Positions 1-7,934 of a stretch of DNA of 18,463 bases are shown here, piece after piece; position 1 is the first letter of the stretch, and the number at the start of each line of letters is the position of its first letter. This DNA is from Bacteroidota bacterium. Lineage in GTDB: Bacteria; Bacteroidota; Bacteroidia; Chitinophagales; Chitinophagaceae. Position numbers and translations under genes: made by a program. The DNA lies in NCBI GenBank assembly GCA_025361325.1, contig JANYAL010000208.1:1-18463 (forward strand). Reading direction: 5' to 3'. The notes beneath the pieces are model-generated. The model was not told the origin of the DNA and did not search any database. It worked only from the letters and a program-made list of their open reading frames with translations.

Positions 1-39
1 TTTGTTTTTGATCTTAAAATCCTTGAAAGGAGAGTTATA

Positions 40-750
40 TCAATGCATCGGGACTTCAATGGCCAATAATTCCGAATCTGCCGAGGCTTCAATAGTGAAT
101 TGCTCCGTTTCATAAATGCCTAAAGCATCTCTTTTTCCCAATTGCTGTTCACTCACCTTTATCGCCCCTTTGATGACTACAAGGAATACCCCATTTCCAA
201 TAAATGCATTGGAATAGGATAGTGATTTCCCGGAACTTAGGCTGGCAAGAGACAAACGGGCATTCTGGTTAATCCATAAGGCATTATCAGTTGCAGTTGG
301 AGAGACAACAACCTGCCACTTATCTTCCCTTGCTGAGGCATCAAAGTTTTTTTGATTGTATCTGGGTGAGATATTTCTTTCTTTGGGAAATACCCATATT
401 TGGAAAAGTGTCACGGGATCTGTTGTAGAGGCGTTGGCTTCGGAGTGTTCTACCCCGGTTCCCGCACTCATAATCTGAACATCACCGGCTTTAATAATAC
501 CTTGACCTCCGGTACTGTCCTTATGTTTAATTGCCCCGGTAAAAGGTATGGTAATGATCTCCATATTATCGTGCGGATGGGTTGGAAAGCCCCCTCCGCC
601 TGCAATGAAATCATCGTTCAGCACCCGCAGTAATCCAAAGTGCACTTTTTGGTTATCATGGTATTGGGCAAAACTGAAATAGTAATTGGGTTTAAGCCAT
701 CCGTAATCCGCGGTGCCCCTTTCTGCTGCAGGGAATAGTATTGTTTTCAT
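40..750 (-). CDS. pirin family protein (bicupin)
   Basis: 236-residue protein of the pirin/YhaK family, cupin-fold iron proteins; some members are quercetin 2,3-dioxygenases, others act as redox sensors or regulators. The four metal ligands known from human pirin are visible with the right spacing: H58 and H60 in FPTHPHDNMEI, then H102 and E104 in GTGVEHSEAN. The length matches bacterial pirins of about 230-240 residues, and the second cupin half (about 140-236) is the more divergent one, as is usual. It is cytoplasmic: no signal peptide. The ATG at 750 is preceded by AAAGGA about 4 bases upstream, a passable ribosome binding site. It lies 97 bp after the end of scpA on the same strand, so co-transcription is possible. 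The family is secure; the substrate cannot be read from the sequence. Confidence 0.93.
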   Translation of the reverse strand: MKTILFPAAERGTADYGWLKPNYYFSFAQYHDNQKVHFGLLRVLNDDFIAGGGGFPTHPHDNMEIITIPFTGAIKHKDSTGGQGIIKAGDVQIMSAGTGVEHSEANASTTDPVTLFQIWVFPKERNISPRYNQKNFDASAREDKWQVVVSPTATDNALWINQNARLSLASLSSGKSLSYSNAFIGNGVFLVVIKGAIKVSEQQLGKRDALGIYETEQFTIEASADSELLAIEVPMH

Positions 751-847
751 GATCCTTTACATTTATCCATGTTTAAACATCAGAAAGTATACCATTCTTA
801 AATTACTGACAATTTGGCCAGAAAGCTTCCCCAGTAAGCTGTGTATT

Positions 848-1648
848 CTAATTTAAAGGGATGATCTCTTCTCCCGGAATCTTATTTGTGATCTCGCTTT
901 CCCGGTTCTCATTCCATTCGATGATAAAATTATTCCTCCCTTCACCGGTGATCAGACTCATATATCGCTGTTGAACCAGTTCAAGCAGTGAAAGGAACAG
1001 AAAAATGGCATGGATCCGGTTTTCGCAGTGTTCAAATATTTGTTCGAAGGAAACGGTCTTTTGATTGGAACAGGTGTCTAACATGTATGAGCGACTGTCT
1101 TCCATGGTATATTCATACTGAATCACAGTATGAACCGGTTTATGCTGTCGCTCATTTAGTTTAAGAATCACTTTTTCAAACGCCCTCATCAGTTTAAAGA
1201 GCGTTACTGTCTGTATTTCTGTTCCTTCTCCGGCTGATTCCCCGATCTGTGAAATCTCTTTCTGTAAATTCCCTCTTCTGGTCATAAGCATACGGTTAGC
1301 CTCCATCTCGGCCATTTTCGCAGCAGCTTCCTTGAATCTTTTATACTCCAGGATCTTACTGATCAGTTCCTGGCGTGGGTCAATCTCGTTGCCTTGTGCA
1401 TCCAGCTCTTTTCGGGGTAACAGCATTTTTGCCTTGATGCGCATCAAGGTACTGATGAACAATATGAATTCGCTGCTAAGTTCTATGTTCAGCGTTTCAG
1501 AACAGTGAATGAAATCAAGGAAATCATTGGTTATCCTGGTGATCGGGATATTGTATATATCAAGTTCGTCCCGTTCAATGAAAAAGAGCAGGAGGTCAAA
1601 AGGTCCTTCAAATTGGTCGAGTTTGATCTGGTAAGTTGATGTATTCAC
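848..1648 (-). CDS. scpA: segregation and condensation protein A (ScpA)
   Basis: Kleisin subunit of the SMC-ScpA-ScpB condensin, which bridges the SMC heads and organises and segregates the chromosome. The N-terminal kleisin signature is clear (YQIKLDQFEGPFDLLLFF followed by IERDELDIYNIPITRITNDFLDF), then a Lys/Glu-rich helical middle and a C-terminal winged-helix-like segment. I choose the GTG at 1648, giving 266 residues beginning (M)NTSTYQIKL. An in-frame ATG at 1705 would add 19 residues that look unlike the family, and a promoter -7 box at 1710-1717 would place transcription start at or downstream of that ATG. No scpB or smc lies in the window. The family is near certain; the start is the uncertain part. 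Confidence 0.9.
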   Translation of the reverse strand: MNTSTYQIKLDQFEGPFDLLLFFIERDELDIYNIPITRITNDFLDFIHCSETLNIELSSEFILFISTLMRIKAKMLLPRKELDAQGNEIDPRQELISKILEYKRFKEAAAKMAEMEANRMLMTRRGNLQKEISQIGESAGEGTEIQTVTLFKLMRAFEKVILKLNERQHKPVHTVIQYEYTMEDSRSYMLDTCSNQKTVSFEQIFEHCENRIHAIFLFLSLLELVQQRYMSLITGEGRNNFIIEWNENRESEITNKIPGEEIIPLN

Positions 1649-1709
1649 TATATTTAGTATGCTGTTAATGAAAATGTACTGTGTATGACCGGAATGGTCT
1701 TCCAAAATA

Positions 1710-1717
1710 CAAATGTA
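1710..1717 (-). promoter_or_regulatory. candidate -7 promoter element for scpA
   Basis: TACATTTG on the minus strand fits the Bacteroidota -7 consensus TAnnTTTG. No TTG is seen 19 bases upstream, so the -33 half is weak. Transcription would start near 1703, leaving a leader of about 55 bases to the GTG at 1648. Confidence 0.4.
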
Positions 1718-1816
1718 TTAATTAGTTAACATAGTTCTTGCAGCGGAAATTCAGGTTAAGATGAATGTGGACAAAACATCCAGAAAGGGGATTTCATTTA
1801 ATGGTTAAAGGCTGCG

Positions 1817-2716
1817 CTAAAGTTTAACGGTTAGTCCAAGGCCAAATATCTCTTTTACTTGTGTCCTTTGCAGAATCTGGTCATCATAGATCATGTCCAG
1901 GCTGATGGTTGTACCAAGCCATTTGTTGAATTTCATACTTAACAGGTTGGTAAAGAGGACGTCGAGATTCTGTGGGTTTCTTTTATAATTGCTGAAAAGG
2001 TCAAGTCTTCCTGTATAAAGTGCCCAGGGCGCAAATGCTTTATTGTATTTGGCAGTCGCAAAGGCACCCACTTCATTATAAGATCTGCTGAAAGCAGGTA
2101 CGCCGAATTTATCAATGGTATAAAAACTTTTATCGGTCTTGAAAATCCAACGCGTAGTTATAGGGGAAAGGAACAGTGAAAAATGGGTATCGGGCCTGAA
2201 ATCAATACCTGCTGAAATCAGGAATTTGCCGGGAGAAAAGAAATTGGAAATCTTACGGTTCAGCGAATCGTTGTAATCATACCCTACTAGGGCCTGTGTA
2301 TTCAGATTGGCCAGGAACGCACAGTACCATTGTTTGGAAAACTGGTAACCGTATTTACTGGTTATATCAATCCGGTCATCTACTTTACGGAACCGGCCAA
2401 AACTGCTGGAATTCTGAAATCCAAGTGCAAGGTCAAAATAATTGTTCCAGGTATATTTCCCTTTTTTGTGGTTTATATTATAATTCAGAATAGTGGTTAT
2501 ACCGAATGTGTTCTCTTCGCCTCCTGCCGCCCAGTTTCTAAGAGCTCCCTGGTTTACATTTGTGATGAATGTGCCAATTTTATTCCAGCCGTCCTTTTCA
2601 AGTGGTTTTAGGTCTTTTAAAGCGACAGAAGAGAAATTCTTTACAGCCGGATCCTGTGCAAAGACCTGTAGCGTGAACAAACTAATAGCCAACACGTAAA
2701 GCAATGTTCTTTTCAT
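1817..2716 (-). CDS. DUF3078 domain-containing secreted protein
   Basis: 299 residues. Residues 1-20 are a classical signal peptide (Lys-Arg, hydrophobic core LLYVLAISLFTLQV, cleavage after VFA before Q21). The body matches the DUF3078 family found in Bacteroidota: GTFITNVNQGALRNWAAGGE at about 48-67, then alternating polar/aromatic beta strands throughout (for example YTWNNYFDLALGFQN) and a final strand ending IFGLGLTVKL. The pattern suggests an outer-membrane or periplasmic beta-barrel-like protein; the function of the family is unknown. It starts only 5 bases after the T-rich tail of the mscL terminator, so either it is leaderless from the TATTTTTG box at 2721-2728 or it depends on read-through from mscL. 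The family call is strong, the barrel topology is inference. Confidence 0.85.
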   Translation of the reverse strand: MKRTLLYVLAISLFTLQVFAQDPAVKNFSSVALKDLKPLEKDGWNKIGTFITNVNQGALRNWAAGGEENTFGITTILNYNINHKKGKYTWNNYFDLALGFQNSSSFGRFRKVDDRIDITSKYGYQFSKQWYCAFLANLNTQALVGYDYNDSLNRKISNFFSPGKFLISAGIDFRPDTHFSLFLSPITTRWIFKTDKSFYTIDKFGVPAFSRSYNEVGAFATAKYNKAFAPWALYTGRLDLFSNYKRNPQNLDVLFTNLLSMKFNKWLGTTISLDMIYDDQILQRTQVKEIFGLGLTVKL

Positions 2717-2720
2717 GCTG

Positions 2721-2728
2721 CAAAAATA
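2721..2728 (-). promoter_or_regulatory. possible -7 element just before the DUF3078 gene
   Basis: TATTTTTG on the minus strand fits TAnnTTTG and ends 4 bases before the ATG at 2716, so a transcript would begin at about the start codon (leaderless). It coincides with the T tract of the mscL terminator and has no TTG 19 bases upstream, so it may be accidental. Confidence 0.25.
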
Positions 2729-2777
2729 AAAAATGGCTGCCTTAGAAGTCAGTAATTCCTGAACTTTTAAGGCAGCC
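2722..2777 (-). terminator. rho-independent terminator of mscL
   Basis: A perfect 10-bp stem (GGCTGCCTTA at 2735-2744 with TAAGGCAGCC at 2768-2777) is extended inside by further pairs (GAAGT at 2745-2749 with ACTTT at 2763-2767, one G-U). Read on the minus strand it is followed by ATTTTTTATTTTT (2734-2722). It begins 25 bases after the mscL stop codon. Confidence 0.85.
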
Positions 2778-2801
2778 CGGTAAAATATAGCAGAATTTTG
2801 G

Positions 2802-3170
2802 CTATTTTTTTAAACTGTCCCTGATCTCCATTAACAGAGCATCCGTTGTGGAAGGGCCAGCCGTTGGTGCATCAACCTGTTTCTTTTTTGTGCTGTTCAT
2901 CGCTTTGATGATAATGAACAAAACTAATGCTACGATCAGGAAATCAATGATGGCCTGCAGGAACAGTCCGTATTTAACAACGACCCCGTTTATATCAGTT
3001 ACCCAGGTGTCGATCCCTTTTCCCAGAAGGCTTCCAATAACCGGCATTAAAATATTGTCTACCAAAGCAGTGATGATCTTTCCGAAAGCAGCGCCGATGA
3101 TAACGGCGATTGCAAGGTCCATTACATTGCCTTTAACGGCAAAATCCTTAAATTCTTTAAAGAATCCCAT
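2802..3170 (-). CDS. mscL: large-conductance mechanosensitive channel MscL
   Basis: 122-residue inner-membrane channel that opens under membrane tension and releases solutes on hypo-osmotic shock; it works as a homopentamer. The amphipathic N-terminus (MGFFKEFKDFAVKGNVMDLA) and TM1 (about 17-45, VMDLAIAVIIGAAFGKIITA then LVDNILMP) are near-canonical, TM2 is at about 68-90 (FLQAIIDFLIVALVLFIIIK), and a charged C-terminal helix follows (DALLMEIRDSLKK). The E. coli protein has 136 residues. An upstream in-frame ATG at 3251 would add 27 residues unlike the family and lies upstream of the promoter at 3214-3243, so the ATG at 3170 is the real start. It is followed by a strong terminator and is probably monocistronic. 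Confidence 0.96.
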   Translation of the reverse strand: MGFFKEFKDFAVKGNVMDLAIAVIIGAAFGKIITALVDNILMPVIGSLLGKGIDTWVTDINGVVVKYGLFLQAIIDFLIVALVLFIIIKAMNSTKKKQVDAPTAGPSTTDALLMEIRDSLKK

Positions 3171-3213
3171 AGTTCTAAGTTTAGATGTTGAAAAAATAAA
3201 ACGGTTTATAGTT

Positions 3214-3243
3214 AAATATAAATGCAATTTTATAAAAAAACAA
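3214..3243 (-). promoter_or_regulatory. mscL promoter, Bacteroidota housekeeping type
   Basis: On the minus strand, TTG (3243-3241), exactly 19 bases, then TATATTTA (3221-3214), one mismatch from TAnnTTTG. Predicted transcription start is near 3207, giving a leader of about 37 bases. It supports the short mscL start at 3170. Confidence 0.6.
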
Positions 3244-3342
3244 GTAATCATATCCTCATCCGGCTTTAGCGTAAAATAATTTCAGCTTTTCGTAATTCCA
3301 TACTGATTTAAATACTACACCTTTACACCAATTTTAGCTAAA

Positions 3343-4227
3343 TTGAAAAAGGGATTCCTAAGTTGGTTCATATTTATCCTGCTATCCCTGATCTGGGGCA
3401 GCAGTTTTATTTTGATGAAAGGAGGATTGCAGCATTTGACGGCTTACCAGGTAGCAGCCCTCAGAATTGTTTTTTCCGGCATGGTTCTATTGCCATCGGC
3501 CATAACTGCCTTCAGATGTGTTCCAGTTCAGAAGATTGGGGTCATTTTTATGTCTGGGCTATTGGGAAGCCTGCTCCCTGCATTTCTTTTTTGCATCGCA
3601 GAAGAGCGTATCGACAGTGCATTAACGGGAACACTGAATTCCCTGACACCCATATTTGTGATCATCACAGGGGCATTGTTCTTTAAAAGTAAGTCCTCCT
3701 CAAATAAGAAATTAGGCATCGGGATAGCCATTTCCGGCAGTGTATTATTATTGCTCAGCAAAGGTCAACTCCAGGGGGACCTGAATCTTTTTTACGTTTC
3801 ACTGGTGGTTTTAGCCACTATCTTGTATGGGTATAATGTGAATATGGTTCACCGCCAGTTGCATGATATCGGCTCCCTAAGAATTGCGGCTGTAGCCCTT
3901 ACCATGAATGCGGTCCCTGCTTTCTTCATACTGATGTATACCGGTTATTTTAAACTCTATTTATCCGGCTCCGGCGTCCTGGGATCAACTATATATGCTG
4001 CTTTGCTGGGCATTTTTGGTACAGCTATCGCTTCAGTTATTTTTTATATGCTGGTAAAAAGAGCGGGTGCAGTTTTTGCCTCTATGGTCACCTATGGTAT
4101 ACCGGTCATTGCTAATATCTGGGGTTACTGGTATGGTGAGGAGGTGGGCTGGAAGCAGGTATTATGCCTATTGCTCATCCTGTCAGGTGTATACGTGGCC
4201 AATCGAACCCTTTATGAAAAAGATTAG
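3343..4227 (+). CDS. EamA/DMT-family transporter (drug/metabolite exporter)
   Basis: 294-residue integral membrane protein with two EamA repeats and about ten predicted transmembrane helices. The first repeat opens with the typical WGSSFILMKGGLQHLTAYQV and continues with VAALRIVFSGMVLLPSA; the second repeat ends with the typical pattern LLGIFGTAIASVIFYMLVKR and YGIPVIANIWGYWYGEE. Family members export amino acids, metabolites or drugs, usually coupled to the proton gradient; the substrate cannot be predicted. The start is a TTG: an in-frame stop lies at 3304-3306 and no ATG occurs before residue 26, which is already inside the first helix. It diverges from mscL, and its stop codon overlaps that of the convergent protease gene (TTAG, 4224-4227). 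Confidence 0.9.
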   Translation: MKKGFLSWFIFILLSLIWGSSFILMKGGLQHLTAYQVAALRIVFSGMVLLPSAITAFRCVPVQKIGVIFMSGLLGSLLPAFLFCIAEERIDSALTGTLNSLTPIFVIITGALFFKSKSSSNKKLGIGIAISGSVLLLLSKGQLQGDLNLFYVSLVVLATILYGYNVNMVHRQLHDIGSLRIAAVALTMNAVPAFFILMYTGYFKLYLSGSGVLGSTIYAALLGIFGTAIASVIFYMLVKRAGAVFASMVTYGIPVIANIWGYWYGEEVGWKQVLCLLLILSGVYVANRTLYEKD

Positions 4228-5114
4228 CCCGCTTCACTGAATTCGATCTTGTGATGGGTCAGGAATTCTTTAATCCTGTCCACATGTACACATATGCCCA
4301 CATGCAGGAATGGATAGTTAGATACTTTGCCTTTTCTGCCATCCTGTATGATCTCTTTGTCCCGTATGTCGAAACCCAGGTGGAGGTGATTTGTGGCTGA
4401 CTGCATGCCATAGATATTACCATCTGTATCAAAGAGAGGACCTCCGCTCTGTCCTTTTAGTCCGGGTGTGCTCATTTCAATTCCGGTAATACCGTTGGTG
4501 GCGGGATCAGCAACAAATCGGGTAATGATACCATCAATGGGGAAGGAGGGCGAATTAGGGTTCCCGGTACTCGTCCACTCAATGTCGTCAATATCTGGGT
4601 TGTGTTTAAAATTGTTGAACTCGGGAAATGGGAAACCAATCCTGCATAGATACTTACCCTGTTTTATTTTACTGCTATCCTTAACAAAGTGGGCATAAGA
4701 ATCGTAATATACCTTGTTAAATCCTTTAAATTCCAAGATAGCCAGGTCAATGGTAGGATGTGCATGGCAGGTAATTTCCTCTATCTTGTCGAAACAGTTG
4801 AGGAAATTGTTCTTTAACTGTATGGTGGTATCGGGGTGATATTTATATTTCGTCCCAAGGCCCTGCAAGTTCCTTTTGTATTTTCCATCTTTAGGGATCC
4901 TGTCTCTTTCCTCCTTGAAATGCAAAAAGGTGCGGTTTATCTCATCCGCTGCGGGTATCAGGTTCATTACATGTTTGCAAGTAATGGCTACTCCTTTTCC
5001 ATTCACAAAGAAAAAAGTGGAGGTACCGGGCAGAATAAGTCCTCCATAGGTCCTTGAAATACTATGCAAGGGTCTGGTGAACTGCAGTATTTTTTCAATG
5101 GCGGGTTCAAACAT
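4224..5114 (-). CDS. trypsin-like serine protease (S1 family)
   Basis: 296-residue protein with a chymotrypsin/trypsin-fold catalytic triad: H48 in VAITCKHVMN, D123 in HPTIDLAILEF, and S223 in the oxyanion motif GLKGQSGGPLFDTDG (GxSGGP). There is no PDZ domain, unlike DegP/HtrA, and no recognisable signal peptide (N-terminus MFEPAIEKILQFTRP), so it may act in the cytoplasm or be exported by another route. Many proteases of this compact type cleave protein substrates under stress, but the target here is unknown. The start ATG at 5114 overlaps the end of the upstream hydroxylase gene by 8 bp, indicating translational coupling in one operon. Its stop codon overlaps that of the convergent transporter gene. 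Confidence 0.85.
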   Translation of the reverse strand: MFEPAIEKILQFTRPLHSISRTYGGLILPGTSTFFFVNGKGVAITCKHVMNLIPAADEINRTFLHFKEERDRIPKDGKYKRNLQGLGTKYKYHPDTTIQLKNNFLNCFDKIEEITCHAHPTIDLAILEFKGFNKVYYDSYAHFVKDSSKIKQGKYLCRIGFPFPEFNNFKHNPDIDDIEWTSTGNPNSPSFPIDGIITRFVADPATNGITGIEMSTPGLKGQSGGPLFDTDGNIYGMQSATNHLHLGFDIRDKEIIQDGRKGKVSNYPFLHVGICVHVDRIKEFLTHHKIEFSEAG

Positions 5115-6042
5115 AATGATGTGGCGTAGTTTTAAAGGCCAGTTCTTTATCCTGCTTATGCAGTAACCGGCTTCTCATTTGTGAGGAGGTCTGTGAAATT
5201 CCATCATGGCTCCAGCCAGGGGGCATGAACAGGTATTTAAGTTTTGTACCCAGGGGGAGTTGTTTTTTCATATCCTTGCCTATCTCCTGCCATTCGTGAA
5301 AGATTATTTTTACAGGGTGTTCAACATTTGCCACAGTTTTGGCAAGTCCGTATATAACAGGCTCATCTGTTAACTCCTTTTGGAAACTGCCGAACAACCT
5401 GTCCCAGATAATGAGGCACATGCCCATATTCCTATCCAGGTAAATCACATTGCTGGCATGGTGTACCCGGTGATGGCTGGGGCTCACAAAAACAGCCTCG
5501 AACCAACGGGGCATTTTTTTGATGTATTTAGTATGTACCAATATACCATAGGTTTGTGTGATGGAATACATAAATACAATATCAAGGGGTTTAAAACCCA
5601 GGAATGCCAGCGGTATGAAATAGATAAAACGGTATACCGGCTGAAAGACCGAAGAACGGAAGCCTGTAGAAAGATTGAATTCAATGGAAGAATGATGGGT
5701 CACGTGCACGGCCCAGAAGATTCTGCAATAATGATCGATCCGGTGTTCTATGTAAAATGCAAAATCCTCGAGTAAGAATAGGGTGAACCAGTATCCATAT
5801 ACATTGTCAATATTAAAAAAATGATGGTGAAAGGCAACATTGAGTACGCCTATGTAGAAAGCCCATCGCAAAAGCATATCAAGGCATGCATTGATCAGGG
5901 AAAGATAAATATTTTGAAGGGTATCCTTAACCTTATAGAACCATTTATGCTGCCAGTTGCTGAGAAGAATCTCTGATCCGATCATAAAGGCATAAAACGG
6001 AACAGAGATCAGTATGAACCATGTTTCCCTGGCTGATTGCAT
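5107..6042 (-). CDS. fatty acid hydroxylase / sterol desaturase superfamily protein
   Basis: 311-residue membrane enzyme of the di-iron hydroxylase superfamily. The histidine clusters that bind the two irons are present in order: HxxxH (H100-H104 in EHRIDH), HxxHH (H113, H116, H117 in HVTHHSS), and HHxxHH (H190, H191, H194, H195 in SPSHHRVHH), with an additional H170 between them. Hydrophobic helices occur at about 8-28, 50-72, 82-98 and 138-165, consistent with a membrane protein whose active site faces the cytoplasm. Such enzymes hydroxylate or desaturate lipids using oxygen, so an aerobic host is likely. The gene follows frr after 37 bp and overlaps the protease gene by 8 bp. The precise lipid substrate is not evident. 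Confidence 0.9.
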   Translation of the reverse strand: MQSARETWFILISVPFYAFMIGSEILLSNWQHKWFYKVKDTLQNIYLSLINACLDMLLRWAFYIGVLNVAFHHHFFNIDNVYGYWFTLFLLEDFAFYIEHRIDHYCRIFWAVHVTHHSSIEFNLSTGFRSSVFQPVYRFIYFIPLAFLGFKPLDIVFMYSITQTYGILVHTKYIKKMPRWFEAVFVSPSHHRVHHASNVIYLDRNMGMCLIIWDRLFGSFQKELTDEPVIYGLAKTVANVEHPVKIIFHEWQEIGKDMKKQLPLGTKLKYLFMPPGWSHDGISQTSSQMRSRLLHKQDKELAFKTTPHHYV

Positions 6043-6079
6043 GTGCAGTTGATTTTTATAATACCAATGAACTACTGAC

Positions 6080-6643
6080 CTATACTGCCATGATCTCTTT
6101 TTCCTTCAACAACAGGTGTTTTTCCACATATCCGATAAATTTGTTGGTCGTATCCTGAATTTCCTGTTCGGCATCTTTGCAGAGATCTTCACTCAGGCCT
6201 TCTTTCTGTAATTTTTTTATGGCTTCAATGGAGTCTCTGCGGATGTTACGAATGGCCACCTTTGCATGTTCACCCTCGTGATTACATCTCTTTACCAGTT
6301 CTTTTCTTCTTTCTTCCGTGAGCGGGGGTAGGAACAACCGGATCACATTGCCATCATTTTGAGGGTTAATACCAATGTTTGCCATGGTAATGGCCCGCTC
6401 TATCGGCTGCAGCATGTTCTTCTCCCAGGGCTGAACAGATATGGTTCGAGCATCCAGTACCGAGATATTGGCAATCTGGTTAATGGCGGTTGGATTGCCG
6501 TAATAATCAGCCACGATGCCATCGAGCATATTCGGATTGGCTTTCCCGGCCCGTATTTTTACCAGTTCCGTTTCCAGGTGGTTGAGTGCCTTTGTCATCG
6601 CCGTTTCGGTGTCATCCTGAATTTTACTGATATCTGCTGACAT
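6080..6643 (-). CDS. frr: ribosome recycling factor
   Basis: 187-residue RRF (E. coli has 185), which with EF-G splits the post-termination ribosome into subunits. The three-helix bundle and the beta-rich hinge domain are both recognisable: an N-terminal helix ending in LVKIRAGKANPNMLDGI, then YYGNPTAINQIANISVLDAR, PWEKNMLQPIERAI, ANIGINPQNDGNVIRLFLPP, LTEERRKELVKR, and a C-terminal helix with the NIRRDSIEAIKKL stretch. It has a likely promoter of its own (6669-6676) downstream of the wecA-like gene. In many bacteria frr follows pyrH; here it does not. It is probably the first gene of an operon with the hydroxylase and protease. Confidence 0.97.
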   Translation of the reverse strand: MSADISKIQDDTETAMTKALNHLETELVKIRAGKANPNMLDGIVADYYGNPTAINQIANISVLDARTISVQPWEKNMLQPIERAITMANIGINPQNDGNVIRLFLPPLTEERRKELVKRCNHEGEHAKVAIRNIRRDSIEAIKKLQKEGLSEDLCKDAEQEIQDTTNKFIGYVEKHLLLKEKEIMAV

Positions 6644-6668
6644 AAATATTTGGATTATTTAATACCTG

Positions 6669-6676
6669 CAAAGCTA
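6669..6676 (-). promoter_or_regulatory. candidate -7 promoter element for frr
   Basis: TAGCTTTG on the minus strand matches TAnnTTTG exactly and sits 25 bases before the frr ATG, which would give a leader of about 20 bases. The -33 TTG is not at the expected spacing. Confidence 0.45.
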
Positions 6677-6771
6677 TTAAAAAGAACAATCAGTTCGGGG
6701 TCTAATAATCTGAAATACCGAAGTATTATCATGGAGGTATGTAACACGGGTTAAGTGTTTCAAAGGCTGGG

Positions 6772-7896
6772 TTAATCGACTTCGATGGATTCAGACACCA
6801 GGGTAAATATTTTATGGGGTGTGATGATACCGTTGCTACTGGTATTTTTTACACTTGGAACACGTTTCTTCAAGCGGCTGAAATAAATGAGTCCGATACA
6901 GACAAATGAACCGGATAACAGGATCCCGAGTACCATTGTTGTTCCAAGGTGACGGAGAAAATAGGCACAGGCTATGAACGCTATATTGGTGAGTACGCAG
7001 GTGATTGTGATCATTCTGTGATTAAAACCCAAATCCAAAAGAAAATGATGCACATGGGTTCTATCCGGGCTGAAGGGAGAACGCCTGTCCAGAATACGCA
7101 GGCTGAAGACCCTGAGGGTATCGAAGAGTGGAATCAGCAATATGGAAAAACCCAGGGCAGGTGCGGCTTCAAGCGGGATGTTGGAGGAAGGGTTGCCTGC
7201 AACGTTGATAAACTTGATGACCAGTATAGCATTGATCAGCCCGATCAGAAGGGACCCGGTATCTCCCATGAAGATTTTAGCCGGGGAAAAATTGTATATC
7301 AGGAAACCAATGGTACTGCCTGCTAGGGCAAAAGCTATCACCGCATAGGTAAGCTGACCGGAATAAAAAAAATAGGTACCGAATACCAGGGTAGTTAGCA
7401 ATCCAAGGCTGCCGGCGAGCCCGTCTACCCCATCGATCAGGTTAAAGGAATTAGTGATCACAATAATGGTGAAAATGGAGAAAACAATACTGGCGATATG
7501 GGGAATTTCATAAATACCCAAAAAACCTTGAAGGTTGCTGATTTGTATACCCCCGAATTTGATGATAATACCCGCCGCGATCAATTGACCGATGAATTTC
7601 TTACTGGCAGAAAGGATCAGGATATCATCCTTGATACCCAGAAAAAAGATAACTATGGCAGCTGCAGCAAAATACTGGAGTTCTGAGGTAATTCCTGACG
7701 GAACGCCCATTAACGTGGCAATAATGAATCCGGCAAAGATCCCTAATCCTCCTAAAGTGGGAATAACATTCTTATGAACCTTTCGTTCATCAGGTTCATC
7801 GAATAATTTTTTGTCTTTGGCTACCTGAATGATAACCGGTATGGCAAAAAAGGTGATCAGAAAAGCCAGTGCGGAACTTAATACAATGTATTCCAT
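6772..7896 (-). CDS. WecA/TagO/MraY-family polyprenyl-phosphate sugar-1-phosphate transferase
   Basis: 374-residue polytopic membrane enzyme that transfers a sugar-1-phosphate (typically GlcNAc-1-P from UDP-GlcNAc) to undecaprenyl phosphate, the first step of many surface-polysaccharide pathways. Family motifs are in order: DEPDERKVHKNVIPTLGG (33-50), D90-D91 in GIKDDIL, the catalytic N152/D155/D158 in NSFNLIDGVDGLAGS, D212 in FMGDTGSLLIG, and the cytoplasmic HHH-type loop (H281, H283, H284 in DRTHVHHFLLDLG). The motif order favours WecA/TagO over MraY, because MraY carries a different loop and normally sits in the dcw cluster. About ten or eleven hydrophobic helices are visible. No other polysaccharide genes lie adjacent, so it may act as a general initiating enzyme. 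Confidence 0.92.
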   Translation of the reverse strand: MEYIVLSSALAFLITFFAIPVIIQVAKDKKLFDEPDERKVHKNVIPTLGGLGIFAGFIIATLMGVPSGITSELQYFAAAAIVIFFLGIKDDILILSASKKFIGQLIAAGIIIKFGGIQISNLQGFLGIYEIPHIASIVFSIFTIIVITNSFNLIDGVDGLAGSLGLLTTLVFGTYFFYSGQLTYAVIAFALAGSTIGFLIYNFSPAKIFMGDTGSLLIGLINAILVIKFINVAGNPSSNIPLEAAPALGFSILLIPLFDTLRVFSLRILDRRSPFSPDRTHVHHFLLDLGFNHRMITITCVLTNIAFIACAYFLRHLGTTMVLGILLSGSFVCIGLIYFSRLKKRVPSVKNTSSNGIITPHKIFTLVSESIEVD

Positions 7897-7926
7897 TCAG
7901 TTAATTTATTTCTGTGCATTATACTG

Positions 7927-7934
7927 CAAATGTA
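7927..7934 (-). promoter_or_regulatory. candidate -7 promoter element for the wecA-like gene
   Basis: TACATTTG on the minus strand fits TAnnTTTG. The triplet 19 bases upstream is TTT rather than TTG. The leader would be about 25 bases. Confidence 0.4.

Noticed and set aside
19..33. Small hairpin (TCCTT/AAGGA) followed by TTTT after the pirin gene on the minus strand
   Set aside because: Five-base stem with a two-base loop is too weak and too close to the window edge to call a terminator.
2848..3279. 143-codon plus-strand frame covering mscL
   Set aside because: It is the antisense shadow of mscL, which has clear family motifs, a promoter and a terminator.
6700..6730. AATACCGAAGTATT hairpin between the wecA-like gene and frr as a terminator
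   Set aside because: Only five paired bases with a CGAA loop and no T run.
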